Both the position numbers and the translations under genes were made by a program. Positions 1-7,535 of a DNA stretch of 48,563 bases are shown here, one piece after another. The DNA is from an uncultured Alcaligenaceae bacterium (GTDB lineage Bacteria; Pseudomonadota; Gammaproteobacteria; Burkholderiales; Burkholderiaceae_B). The notes beneath the pieces are model-generated. The model did not search any database, had not been told where the DNA came from, and was given only the letters and a program-made list of their open reading frames with translations. The stretch covers positions 1-48,563 of the forward strand of contig CALKIR010000044.1 of the NCBI GenBank assembly GCA_937995985.1. The letters are read 5' to 3'. Within the stretch, counting starts at the first letter, position 1. Each line of letters starts with the position of its first letter.

Positions 1-31
1 TTAAAAATGGCTTGGCCTCGTTCCGATCCAT
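1..31 (-). CDS. possible first codons of a gene running off the left edge
   Basis: An ATG on the minus strand at 31-29 is preceded by GAGG (41-38) with 6-nt spacing and opens a frame of ten codons (MDRNEAKPFL) to the window edge. It lies downstream of the tRNA-Arg terminator, so a new transcription unit could begin here. The plus strand is also open over 1-93 and ends in TAA, so this could equally be the tail of a plus-strand gene. Too little is visible to assign a function. Confidence 0.22.
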   Translation of the reverse strand, partial: MDRNEAKPFL

Positions 32-83
32 GCATATCCTCAAGGGCTTTAAGTATCTATTGGTTACGCTCTGAACAAGGAGC

Positions 84-119
84 AAAAAAATAAGCCACCG
101 TCTGTATAGACGATGGCTT
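84..119 (-). terminator. intrinsic terminator of tRNA-Arg
   Basis: Read on the minus strand, an 11-bp stem (arms 119-109 and 102-92, one non-Watson-Crick pair) with a 6-nt loop is followed by a run of seven T (90-84). It lies 7 nt past the 3' end of the tRNA and should end its transcript. Confidence 0.85.
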
Positions 120-125
120 GATATT

Positions 126-202
126 TGGCGCGACCGGGAGGATTCGAACCCCCGACCCCTTGGTTCGTAGCCAAGTACTCTATCCAACTGAGCTACGGTC
201 GC
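126..202 (-). tRNA. tRNA-Arg, anticodon ACG
   Basis: The 77-nt cloverleaf is visible directly. The acceptor stem GCGACCG (202-196) pairs with CGGTCGC (136-130), followed by discriminator G and an encoded CCA (128-126). The anticodon stem CTTGG/CCAAG encloses loop CTACGAA, with anticodon ACG. The T-arm carries GTTCGAATCC. A34 in this tRNA is normally deaminated to inosine, so that it reads CGU, CGC and CGA. The gene stands alone, with its own promoter and terminator. Confidence 0.97.
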
Positions 203-215
203 GTAGAAAAAAATA

Positions 216-245
216 ACTATAACAGGTTTGTTTCTGTGTTGTCAA
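216..245 (-). promoter_or_regulatory. sigma-70 promoter of tRNA-Arg
   Basis: On the minus strand a perfect -35 TTGACA (245-240) is followed after 18 bp by TATAGT (221-216). This is 14 nt upstream of the tRNA 5' end, which fits a strong stable-RNA promoter. A spacing of 17 with TTATAG is the alternative reading. Confidence 0.75.
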
Positions 246-286
246 GTGGTCTGTGAAAACTGTCGTAAAATTTTCCCTGCCACTGT

Positions 287-328
287 GTTTCCATATTGCT
301 TTGGAAACGAAACAGGCACCAGTATATA
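287..328 (+). promoter_or_regulatory. candidate lldD promoter with overlapping inverted repeat
   Basis: A 7-bp inverted repeat, GTTTCCA (287-293) and TGGAAAC (302-308) with an 8-nt spacer, overlaps a -35-like TTGGAA (301-306). TATATA (323-328) follows at 16 bp. The arrangement fits a repressor operator over a promoter driving the lactate dehydrogenase at 426. The rest of 204-425 holds only the divergent tRNA promoter. Confidence 0.4.
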
Positions 329-425
329 TCAGTATTGGCAAATGAGCAAAAAGCTGTTCCAATAACTGTTGGTTTTTGTCATTTTTCTTATTTCAGCCTG
401 CATGGTGATCAATTTTTGGAGTGAT

Positions 426-1601
426 ATGGTGGCTAATTTATCCAAAGTAACTCATATAGATGATTTTAAGCGTTTGGCCCGTCGACGTGTTCCGAAAATG
501 TTTTACGACTATGCAGATTCTGGGTCTTGGACGCAGCAGACCTATCATGCTAATGAGGCAGATATGAAGCGTTTGCTTTTTAAGCAGCGCGTGGCTGTGG
601 ATATTGATAATCGCAGCACTGCTTCAACCATGTTGGGACAGCCTGTATCAATGCCAGTGGCATTATCGCCTACTGGATTAACGGGGATGCAACATGCAGA
701 TGGTGAGATTTTAGCTGCTTTGGCTGCCAAGAAGTTCGGGGTGCCTTTTACGCTTTCTACCATGAGTGTGTGCTCACTGGAGGATATCGCCCGTTTTACC
801 AATCATCCATTTTGGTTTCAGCTGTATGTGATGCGTGATCGGGCTTTTATGGAAAATTTAATTGATCGCGCTAAGGCGGCTAATTGTTCTGCATTAGTAT
901 TAACCTTAGATTTACAGGTGCTGGGACAACGGCATAAAGATATTAAAAATGGATTATCCACGCCGCCGCGTCCAACGCTTAGAAATTTACTTAATTTGGC
1001 AACTAAGCCACGGTGGTGCTGGCATATGTTGCAAACATCGAGACGCACTTTTGGCAATATTGTTGGGCATGCAAAGGGCGTGAGTGATTTAAGCTCATTA
1101 TCTTCCTGGACAGCTGAGCAATTTGATCCCACTTTGAATTGGGATGATGTTGAGTGGGTGAAAAAGTGTTGGGGGGGGAAGTTGGTGCTTAAGGGCATCA
1201 TGGAGCCCGAGGATGCTCAGCTTGCGGTGGATGCCGGGGCAGATGCCATTATTGTTTCCAATCATGGTGGACGGCAATTAGATGGGGCGCCTTCATCAAT
1301 TGCGGCGTTGCCTCGGATCGTGGATGCAGTAGCGGGCAAGACGGAGATTTGGTTTGATGGAGGGATTCGTAGCGGCCAAGATGTGTTGCGGGCCCTAGCA
1401 TTAGGCGCGCAGTCCACCATGATTGGTCGTGCATTTTTGTATGCTTTAGGGGCAGCAGGTCAGGCAGGGGTGGAGAGGGCTCTAGAAATTATTCAAAATG
1501 AGCTAAGTATTACCATGGGGTTATGTGGGATTCGCACCATTGATGAGATTTCGCGTGATATTTTATTGAACCCAAATTGCTTTGCTCAGGATTGTGACTA
1601 G
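426..1601 (+). CDS. lldD: FMN-dependent L-lactate dehydrogenase / alpha-hydroxy-acid oxidase
   Basis: Oxidises L-lactate (or a related 2-hydroxy acid) to the 2-oxo acid with FMN, passing electrons to the respiratory chain at the inner membrane. The 391-aa product fits the LldD/glycolate-oxidase family. It shows the N-terminal FMN_dh start (KRLARRRVPKMFYDYADSG), the flavin-binding VALSPTGLTG and PFTLSTMSVCS segments, the lysine in LVLKGI near residue 256 and the active-site histidine in SNHGGRQLD near residue 280. The C-terminal half closes with GGIRSGQDVLRALALGA and IGRAFLYALGAAGQAGV. ATG 426 is chosen because GGAG (418-421) precedes it and the family similarity begins there; an upstream in-frame ATG at 369 has no support. 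The gene is alone in its unit. The L-lactate permease lies 22 kb away at 23821. Substrate choice between lactate and another hydroxy acid is inferred from overall similarity. Confidence 0.9.
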   Translation: MVANLSKVTHIDDFKRLARRRVPKMFYDYADSGSWTQQTYHANEADMKRLLFKQRVAVDIDNRSTASTMLGQPVSMPVALSPTGLTGMQHADGEILAALAAKKFGVPFTLSTMSVCSLEDIARFTNHPFWFQLYVMRDRAFMENLIDRAKAANCSALVLTLDLQVLGQRHKDIKNGLSTPPRPTLRNLLNLATKPRWCWHMLQTSRRTFGNIVGHAKGVSDLSSLSSWTAEQFDPTLNWDDVEWVKKCWGGKLVLKGIMEPEDAQLAVDAGADAIIVSNHGGRQLDGAPSSIAALPRIVDAVAGKTEIWFDGGIRSGQDVLRALALGAQSTMIGRAFLYALGAAGQAGVERALEIIQNELSITMGLCGIRTIDEISRDILLNPNCFAQDCD

Positions 1602-1642
1602 AGTAAGTGTACTCTAGGCTGTAAGGTGCAGGCAGCCTAGAG
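1598..1642. terminator. two overlapping hairpins between convergent lldD and DUF423 gene
   Basis: CTAGAGTA (1598-1605) and TACTCTAG (1610-1617) form a perfect 8-bp stem with tetraloop AGTG. CTCTAGGCTG (1612-1621) and CAGCCTAGAG (1633-1642) form a perfect 10-bp stem with an 11-nt loop. They share bases, so only one can form at a time. No strong T-run follows on either strand, so a role in ending or protecting 3' ends is an inference. Confidence 0.5.
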
Positions 1643-1662
1643 ATTAAATTAGAGGCTATTGC

Positions 1663-2058
1663 TTAGGTGGAATGCCGTGCTTTTTGGATGGCGCCGATGA
1701 TAATAATCAGCCAGCCGAGTATCATGAGCATTCCCCCTACAGGGGTGAGGGTGGTGAGCCAGCGTTGTTGGTTCAAGACAAATAAGTACAGGCTACCGGA
1801 AAAAAATACTGAACCGAGAAAAAGAGCGCTAAATCCGAGGTTTTGCCACCGTTCGGCAATGAGCTGATGAGCAGTTGCGATGGCTAGTATGCCCGCTCCA
1901 TGAATAAGCTGATAGAGAACTGCGGTGTGCCAAATGGGTAATAATGAGCGCGGCACAAATTGATCAAGTACATGTGAGCCAAAGGCACCGGCTGCTACAG
2001 CGATAGCCAATAGTGCTGCACCACAGGCCAATTGATAAGATTGCTTTTTTTGCTTCAT
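1663..2058 (-). CDS. DUF423 small inner-membrane protein
   Basis: A 131-aa, very hydrophobic protein of the DUF423 family (YgdD-like). The family is widespread in bacteria and has no settled biochemical role. About four membrane segments can be read: the opening AALLAIAVAAGAFGSH helix, LIHGAGILAIATAHQLI, LFLGSVFFSGSLYLFVLN and GGMLMILGWLIIIIGAIQ. The FGSHVLDQ and HGAGILA segments are typical of the family. The start is placed at 2058 because AAGAGG (2070-2065) sits about 6 nt upstream, whereas the longer frame from 2079 has no ribosome-binding site. It converges on lldD and diverges from the nuclease gene at 2165. Confidence 0.8.
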   Translation of the reverse strand: MKQKKQSYQLACGAALLAIAVAAGAFGSHVLDQFVPRSLLPIWHTAVLYQLIHGAGILAIATAHQLIAERWQNLGFSALFLGSVFFSGSLYLFVLNQQRWLTTLTPVGGMLMILGWLIIIIGAIQKARHST

Positions 2059-2164
2059 TGCATACCTCTTTGTGTGCAAATACTGCTTAGTGTATCGTAA
2101 ATTGGGCCGGGGAGCGTGCTAGCATAGTAGGTGGGTAAGAAAAGGTGATGGGTGTACTGTAGGG

Positions 2165-2836
2165 ATGCAGAAACAAAAAAATACCTCCGCTGCGCGCAAG
2201 CGCCAAGCGTCTATTTTGATTGTGTTCTTTTTTCTGGCCTTGATAGCAGTTAATTTGGTCAATTTCTTAGAGGACCATTTTTTTACTTCATCAAGGCTGC
2301 AAGAAGGGGAGCATCCTGCTCAACAGCAGGACGATATTTATATATTGTCAGGGCGAGTGGTACGTGTGGCTGATGGAGACACATTTACTTTGCGCGTTCA
2401 TTCCAAACATAATGCTATTCGTGTAGCCAGCATCGATGCGCCTGAAACTCAGGGGGAAGGGCGTCCGGGGCAACCATTTGCACAAGCTGCACGGCGTAAA
2501 CTGGAAACATTAATTGTAGGAAAGGATTTAGATTTATTATGCTATGAGCAGGATCATTATGGGCGTCATGTTTGCGAGGTGCCTCTACCGTGCAATGAGG
2601 GAACTGAGTGTGATCCTCGGTCTGAGGGAGATACGACTACAGTAAGTCGGGTTTTAGTAAAATCTGGATTTGCTTGGGTGAATGAAGAAAAGCGGGGCAA
2701 GTTTGTTCGGGATACCAGTTTGCGGGACATGGAGCAACAAGCGCGCCGTCAGAGATTAGGGTTGTGGCAAGACAGTAATCCCATTCAGCCGTGGGTGTGG
2801 CGGTATCAGTGTTGGCGACAAAAACAATGTGATTAG
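2165..2836 (+). CDS. membrane-anchored thermonuclease-like protein (SNase domain)
   Basis: The 223-aa protein has a basic N-terminus, one membrane segment (about residues 17-36, rich in V, F, L and A) and then a staphylococcal-nuclease fold to about residue 205. Family marks visible are GDTFTLRV (with the calcium-ligand Asp), the active-site run RVASIDAPETQG with its Arg and Glu, YGRHVCEV carrying the second catalytic Arg, VLVKSGFAWVN, and the closing LGLW-PW segment. The family cleaves DNA and RNA with calcium. The anchor suggests action on the periplasmic face. Two extra cysteines (PCNEGTEC) sit in an insertion around residues 145-153 and could form a disulfide. Only 2 nt separate it from the ABC receptor gene, so they are probably co-transcribed, although no functional link is obvious. 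Confidence 0.85.
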   Translation: MQKQKNTSAARKRQASILIVFFFLALIAVNLVNFLEDHFFTSSRLQEGEHPAQQQDDIYILSGRVVRVADGDTFTLRVHSKHNAIRVASIDAPETQGEGRPGQPFAQAARRKLETLIVGKDLDLLCYEQDHYGRHVCEVPLPCNEGTECDPRSEGDTTTVSRVLVKSGFAWVNEEKRGKFVRDTSLRDMEQQARRQRLGLWQDSNPIQPWVWRYQCWRQKQCD

Positions 2837-2838
2837 TT

Positions 2839-5097
2839 ATGATGCGGATGAAACAAACGGTCAATAGGGTATGCCAAGGGGTATGGCAAGGCGTTGGGAC
2901 GCTGCGGTTGGTTATTTTATCTGTAGTGCTCTTAGGTCTGGCAGCATGTGGTCACGATGCGGTCAATCGTCCCTATACGCTAGAGGAGGCTCAGAGTAAT
3001 ACTTTGTTTACCGCATTTACACAGCGTTCTCCAAAGTATCTTGATCCTGCTCGGTCATATTCTACTGATGAAACGCCGTTTACCTATTCTATCTATGAGC
3101 CTCTTTATAGTTATCACTATCTAAAGCGGCCTTATGAGCTAATACCTCGTACTGCTCAGGAGGTAGTGCAGCCTTATTATTTGGATGCTCAAGGCAATTT
3201 ATTACCCGAGGATGCGCCGGGGGAGCAGGTGGCAGAAAGTATTTATGAGATAAAGCTTAAGCCTAATATTCTTTTTCAGCCTCATCCTGCTTTTGCCCGT
3301 GATAAAGAGGGAAATTACATCTATTATCCTATTGATCCGCAAGATTTAACAGGAGTGTATGCCATCCCGGACTTTGAGCATCATGGCACCCGTCCACTGA
3401 CAGCGGAGGATTATGTCTATGGGTTTAAACGTTTGGCGAGTCCTCGTGTCGTGTCACCTATTTATGAGCTATTTTCTAAGCATATAGTCGGGATGCAAGA
3501 GTTTGCTCAGCATGCTCAGGCTATTCATGAACAGATTCCAGCTGAAGAATGGTTAGATTTACGCGCTATCCCCCTTGATGGAGTGCAGGCTCTTGATGAG
3601 CAAACTTTGCGCTTTCGGGTCAAGGGAAAGTATCCCCAATTTTCGTATTGGTTAGCAATGACTTTTGCGGCCCCTATTCCGTGGGAGGCAGATCGCTTTT
3701 ACCATCAGCCGCAGATGGCACAACATAATCTGAGTTTAAATCAATGGCCTGTTGGGACCGGGCCTTATATGTTGACTGAGTCCATCACTAATAGACGTCA
3801 TGTATTGAGCCGTAATCCAAATTTTAGGGGTGAGCCGTATCCTTGCGAAGGGGCCGCTGGAGATAAAGAGGCTGGGCTACTTGAGGATTGTGGGCAGATG
3901 ATGCCTTTTATTGATCGAATTGTTTTTCAATTAGAAAAAGAAAGTATCCCTTTGCTAGGTAAATTTTTACAGGGATATTATGACATTCCTCAAGTAGAGC
4001 GGGGTGAGTATGGGGTTTCTATGACTGTGGCCGCAGATGATTCGCCCGACAAGGCGGCGTTATATCAAGAACGTGGAATACAGCTATATACGCAGCCAGA
4101 AGCACAGCTATTTTATTTTGGTTTTAATTGGCTTGACCCGGTGGTCGGCAAGGGAGATACCCCAGAGCAGCAAGAGAAAAACCGCTATTTGCGTCAGGCG
4201 CTTAGTATTGCTTTTGATTGGGAGCAGTATGTAGCTATTTTTCATAATGATCAGGGCTCAGTGGGGCATGGCCCATTGCCCCCAGGTGTTTATGGTTATG
4301 TTTCCCCACCTGAGGGATTAAATCCTGTGGTTTACCGAGAGGTAGCAGGACAGGCCCAACGGCGTTCTCTTGATGAGGCTAAAGAGCTGTTGGCGAAGGC
4401 CGGCTATCCAGATGGACGACATGCTGAAACAGGGGAGCCTTTGATTCTCTATTTTGATTCAGCCGGTGGAATGGGGGCCAGTGCAACTTTGGATTGGATG
4501 CGGCGTCAGCTCGAGCAGTTAGGCATACAGCTAGAAATTCGAGCCACTGATTACAATCGTTTTCAAGAAAAAATGCAGCGTGGCGTGGCACAGATGTTTA
4601 TGTGGGGGTGGGTGGCTGATTATCCTGATGCGGAAAACTTTTTGTTTCTCTTGTATGGACCTCATGCGCGCGCTTTAGGAGGCGGAGAAAATGCTGCCAA
4701 TTATCAGAATGAGCAATATGATGCGCTCTTTGAGCGTATGCGTTATTTAGATGATGGGCCAGAAAAACAAGAGCTAATTGAACAAATGGTTCGTATCGTC
4801 CAAGAGGATGCGCCATGGATGTTTGGCTTTACACCTTATTCAGGCGGTGCTTATCAGCAGTGGGTCAAAAATGCTAAGCCCTCACAAATGGTACGGGATA
4901 CGCTTCAATATATGCGTCTTGATACTGAGGCTCGGGTGCAGCGTCAAGCTCAATGGAATCGACCAGTATGGTGGCCTTTGTGGGCATCACTTGTTGTGGT
5001 ATTTATTGTTGGCGGCTATTTGATACGGGTGTGGCAGGCTAAGGATAAACAGCGGATTCATATGCCTTCAGATAATCAAGGAGGGCCGCATGCTTAG
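2839..5097 (+). CDS. peptide-type ABC transporter receptor with C-terminal membrane anchor
   Basis: A 752-aa family-5 (OppA/DppA-type) solute-binding protein that should capture peptides or a similar ligand in the periplasm for the permeases that follow. Residues 22-36 form a lipoprotein signal ending in lipobox LAAC (Cys37). Family features include LTAEDYVYGFKRL, WPVGTGPYMLTE, LRQALSIAFDWEQYV and the late WGWVADYPDAENFLFLLYG segment. It is some 200 residues longer than usual receptors. Extra sequence lies in the first third and between the lobes, and a second hydrophobic helix (about 710-730, WWPLWASLVVVFIVGGYLI) plus a basic 20-residue tail ends the protein. A lipid anchor at one end and a membrane helix at the other is unusual for a receptor. 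ATGs at 2842 and 2848 are alternative starts. The ligand cannot be read from sequence. Confidence 0.88.
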   Translation: MMRMKQTVNRVCQGVWQGVGTLRLVILSVVLLGLAACGHDAVNRPYTLEEAQSNTLFTAFTQRSPKYLDPARSYSTDETPFTYSIYEPLYSYHYLKRPYELIPRTAQEVVQPYYLDAQGNLLPEDAPGEQVAESIYEIKLKPNILFQPHPAFARDKEGNYIYYPIDPQDLTGVYAIPDFEHHGTRPLTAEDYVYGFKRLASPRVVSPIYELFSKHIVGMQEFAQHAQAIHEQIPAEEWLDLRAIPLDGVQALDEQTLRFRVKGKYPQFSYWLAMTFAAPIPWEADRFYHQPQMAQHNLSLNQWPVGTGPYMLTESITNRRHVLSRNPNFRGEPYPCEGAAGDKEAGLLEDCGQMMPFIDRIVFQLEKESIPLLGKFLQGYYDIPQVERGEYGVSMTVAADDSPDKAALYQERGIQLYTQPEAQLFYFGFNWLDPVVGKGDTPEQQEKNRYLRQALSIAFDWEQYVAIFHNDQGSVGHGPLPPGVYGYVSPPEGLNPVVYREVAGQAQRRSLDEAKELLAKAGYPDGRHAETGEPLILYFDSAGGMGASATLDWMRRQLEQLGIQLEIRATDYNRFQEKMQRGVAQMFMWGWVADYPDAENFLFLLYGPHARALGGGENAANYQNEQYDALFERMRYLDDGPEKQELIEQMVRIVQEDAPWMFGFTPYSGGAYQQWVKNAKPSQMVRDTLQYMRLDTEARVQRQAQWNRPVWWPLWASLVVVFIVGGYLIRVWQAKDKQRIHMPSDNQGGPHA

Positions 5098-6067
5098 GTA
5101 TTTATTGCGTCGTTTGGTCTATGCGGTCTTAATTTTGTTGGGGGTTAATGTTCTGACATTTGTACTGTTTTTTGCGGTGAATACCCCAGATGATATGGCG
5201 CGGCTATCTATTGGTGGGCAACGCGTCAGTCAGGAGGCAATTGAGCAGTGGAAGCGCGAACAGGGCTATGATAAGCCTTTATTTTATAACGCGGCTGAAA
5301 CAGGGCTTAAGAAATGGCAGAAAACCATTTTTTATGAGCGCTCCATTCCTTTGTTGCGCTTTGATTTTGGCTTTTCTGATGACGGTCATGATATTAGCAG
5401 GCAAATAAAAGAGCGGATGGGGCCGAGCTTGGCTCTGGCTGTTCCTACTTTTTTATTAGGCATTTGGGTATCAATTAGTTTTGCTTTGTTACTTACTTTT
5501 TTTCGCTATACCCGTTTTGATTTTTATGGGGTGGTGTTGTGCGTGATATTGCTTTCTATTTCTAGTTTATTTTATATCATTGCTGGGCAATGGCTATTTG
5601 CCAAAGTACTTAGATGGGTGCCTTATTCTGGATGGGGTGAGGGGGTAGATACATTGCGGTTTTTGCTTTTGCCGGTTGTGATAGGAATACTCTCTCGTCT
5701 GGGTGCCGAGGCTCGTTTTTTTCGTAGCCTTTTTTTGGAAGAGGCAGCCAAGGATTATATTCGAACAGCGCGCTCTAAAGGCCTAAGCGAGACAGTGGTT
5801 TTATATCGGCATCTATTACGAAATGCATTATTGCCCATATTAACGGGAGTTGTGACTGCTATTCCTTTGCTCTTTATGGGAAGTTTAATTTCTGAATCTT
5901 TTTTTGGCATTCCTGGATTAGGTAGTTATACCATCGAGGCCATTAATGCTCAGGACTTATCTATAGTACGGGCCATGGTGTTTTTGGGGTCAGCTTTATA
6001 TATAGTTGGTTTGGTATTAGCGGATATTTCTTATACCTTGGTTGATCCCCGAGTTCGTTTTAATTAA
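5090..6067 (+). CDS. ABC transporter permease, DppB/OppB type
   Basis: A 325-aa inner-membrane permease of the peptide/nickel importer class (BPD_transp_1). It starts with the typical LRYLLRRLVYAVLILLGVNVLTFVLFF helix and has about six membrane segments. The EAA loop that docks the ATPase is read as EAAKDYIRTARSKGLSETVVLYRHLLRNALLPI, with the family's conserved Gly, near residues 220-250. The C-terminus DISYTLVDPRVRF is also typical. The start codon lies inside the end of the receptor gene (8-nt overlap) behind an excellent AAGGAGG (5078-5084), so translation is probably coupled. It pairs with the permease at 6087. Confidence 0.93.
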   Translation: MLRYLLRRLVYAVLILLGVNVLTFVLFFAVNTPDDMARLSIGGQRVSQEAIEQWKREQGYDKPLFYNAAETGLKKWQKTIFYERSIPLLRFDFGFSDDGHDISRQIKERMGPSLALAVPTFLLGIWVSISFALLLTFFRYTRFDFYGVVLCVILLSISSLFYIIAGQWLFAKVLRWVPYSGWGEGVDTLRFLLLPVVIGILSRLGAEARFFRSLFLEEAAKDYIRTARSKGLSETVVLYRHLLRNALLPILTGVVTAIPLLFMGSLISESFFGIPGLGSYTIEAINAQDLSIVRAMVFLGSALYIVGLVLADISYTLVDPRVRFN

Positions 6068-6086
6068 GGATGGGGAGACAATCATC

Positions 6087-7523
6087 ATGCCTAAGTTGGT
6101 CGTGTTGTGGACAGACGCATTTTTATGGGGGTTTGCGCTCACCATCCTAATTTATTTGTTTTTTATACGGCGACGAGTGGCGCTGCGGCAAGCGTGGCTG
6201 TCCGTGTTGCGCACTCCTTCCGCAGCAGCCTCAGGAGTGATATTGCTGGTTTTTTTAGTAATTGGGTTGTTGGATTCTATTCATTATCGACCCTTATTAG
6301 AGTCAAGGGGGGTGGGCTCTCAAGAAATTCAGCATTATGCGCCATTTGCACGTTCTGTGTTGGATGAACTGCTGGCTTGGGTGGGATTAGATGCCAAAGA
6401 GCGCAGTTATTCTGCACCCTTTGCACGCACTTTATTCTTTAAGGAGACGCAGCTAATTGAGGGGCAGGCAGTGCGAGACTTTCCACCTCTTGTGAATGCC
6501 GCCCATGGTATTACTGATGATGCTGCCCATCGAGCCTTATTATGGCGTTTATTATTTCAGTGGCTGGGTTGGGGGGTGTTGTGGGCTTTGGTGTTGCGAG
6601 TGTTGTTATTTGGCGGGGTGCGCATAAGAGGAGGAAACCAAGGCACTGCTTCTTTAGGTGCTCGTATTAAGGGGAGCGGGCAGTCAAGATCGGTAGCGGC
6701 AGTATGGCTGAGTTTGACTATCATAGGCATATTAATTATCGCGGTTGTTATTTTTAGCCCTCATTTTTATATATTAGGAACCGATCGTTCAGGCAATGAT
6801 GTGCTGTACCAAGCGGTGAAAAGTATTCGCACAGCTTGGGTAATTGGAACCCTAACTACAGTGGCCATGCTCCCTCCTGCGTTATTGTTTGGCATAGCAG
6901 CTGGGTATTTCAAGGGTTGGGTAGATGATCTCATACAGTATTTATATACAACTTTGACTTCTATCCCAGGGGTGTTATTAATTGCTGCCTGTGTGTTGAT
7001 GATGCAGGTCTATATCGATGGGCATCCTGAGTATTTTGATACGGTTGCTGTACGCGCAGATGCTCGACTATTTTTATTGTGCTTGATTTTAGGGCTGACC
7101 GGATGGGCTGGTTTATGCCGTTTGTTACGGGCAGAAACTCTAAAATTACGCGAGCTGGATTATGTGCAGGCCGCACGCGCATTTGGGGTGGGGCACTTTA
7201 CTATTATGCTGCGTCATATTTTACCCAATGTGATGCATATTGTTTTAATTACCATGGTATTAGAGTTTTCAGGATTGGTCCTGTATGAAGCGGTATTGTC
7301 TTATTTAGGTATTGGGGTCGATCCAAGTATGGCGTCTTTTGGCACCATGATTGATGCTGCCCGTTTAGAGATGTCTCGAGACCCGATGATTTGGTGGAAT
7401 TTATTTGCTGCTTTTTTATTCTTACTCACGTTAGTGCTATCGGCTAATATTTTTGCTGATGCTGTGCAACGGGCTTTTGATCCTCGCCAAAGAAAATTTG
7501 GCGGGCAGCCACAAGCAACATAA
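6087..7523 (+). CDS. ABC transporter permease, DppC/OppC type, enlarged N-terminal half
   Basis: The 478-aa partner of the preceding permease. The C-terminal 280 residues are an ordinary DppC-type permease, with HFYILGTDRSGNDVLYQAVKSIRTAWVIG as the entry to the transport domain and the EAA loop in LRELDYVQAARAFGVGHFTIMLRHILPNV. The N-terminal 190 residues are unusual: two membrane segments, a roughly 100-residue probably periplasmic stretch, then another membrane segment before the standard domain. DppC proteins are commonly about 300 aa. ATG 6087 has GGGGAG at 6072-6077; the longer frame starting at 6042 would overlap the upstream gene and lacks a good site. The extension may form part of the docking surface for the oversized receptor, which is an inference. 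Confidence 0.9.
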   Translation: MPKLVVLWTDAFLWGFALTILIYLFFIRRRVALRQAWLSVLRTPSAAASGVILLVFLVIGLLDSIHYRPLLESRGVGSQEIQHYAPFARSVLDELLAWVGLDAKERSYSAPFARTLFFKETQLIEGQAVRDFPPLVNAAHGITDDAAHRALLWRLLFQWLGWGVLWALVLRVLLFGGVRIRGGNQGTASLGARIKGSGQSRSVAAVWLSLTIIGILIIAVVIFSPHFYILGTDRSGNDVLYQAVKSIRTAWVIGTLTTVAMLPPALLFGIAAGYFKGWVDDLIQYLYTTLTSIPGVLLIAACVLMMQVYIDGHPEYFDTVAVRADARLFLLCLILGLTGWAGLCRLLRAETLKLRELDYVQAARAFGVGHFTIMLRHILPNVMHIVLITMVLEFSGLVLYEAVLSYLGIGVDPSMASFGTMIDAARLEMSRDPMIWWNLFAAFLFLLTLVLSANIFADAVQRAFDPRQRKFGGQPQAT

Positions 7524-7535
7524 TTAGGGCGATCT

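Noticed and set aside
1..93. Plus-strand C-terminal tail of a gene ending at TAA 91-93
   Set aside because: Thirty open codons at the edge are not significant, and the stop falls in the A-run of the tRNA terminator. The minus-strand start at 31 has a ribosome-binding site, though that too is weak.
126..202. tRNA-Arg as an attachment site with an integrated element
   Set aside because: No integrase, no direct repeat of the tRNA 3' end elsewhere in the window, and the flanking genes are ordinary chromosomal genes.
369..425. Longer N-terminus for lldD
   Set aside because: The added 19 residues are unlike the family and ATG 369 has no ribosome-binding site; GGAG precedes ATG 426.
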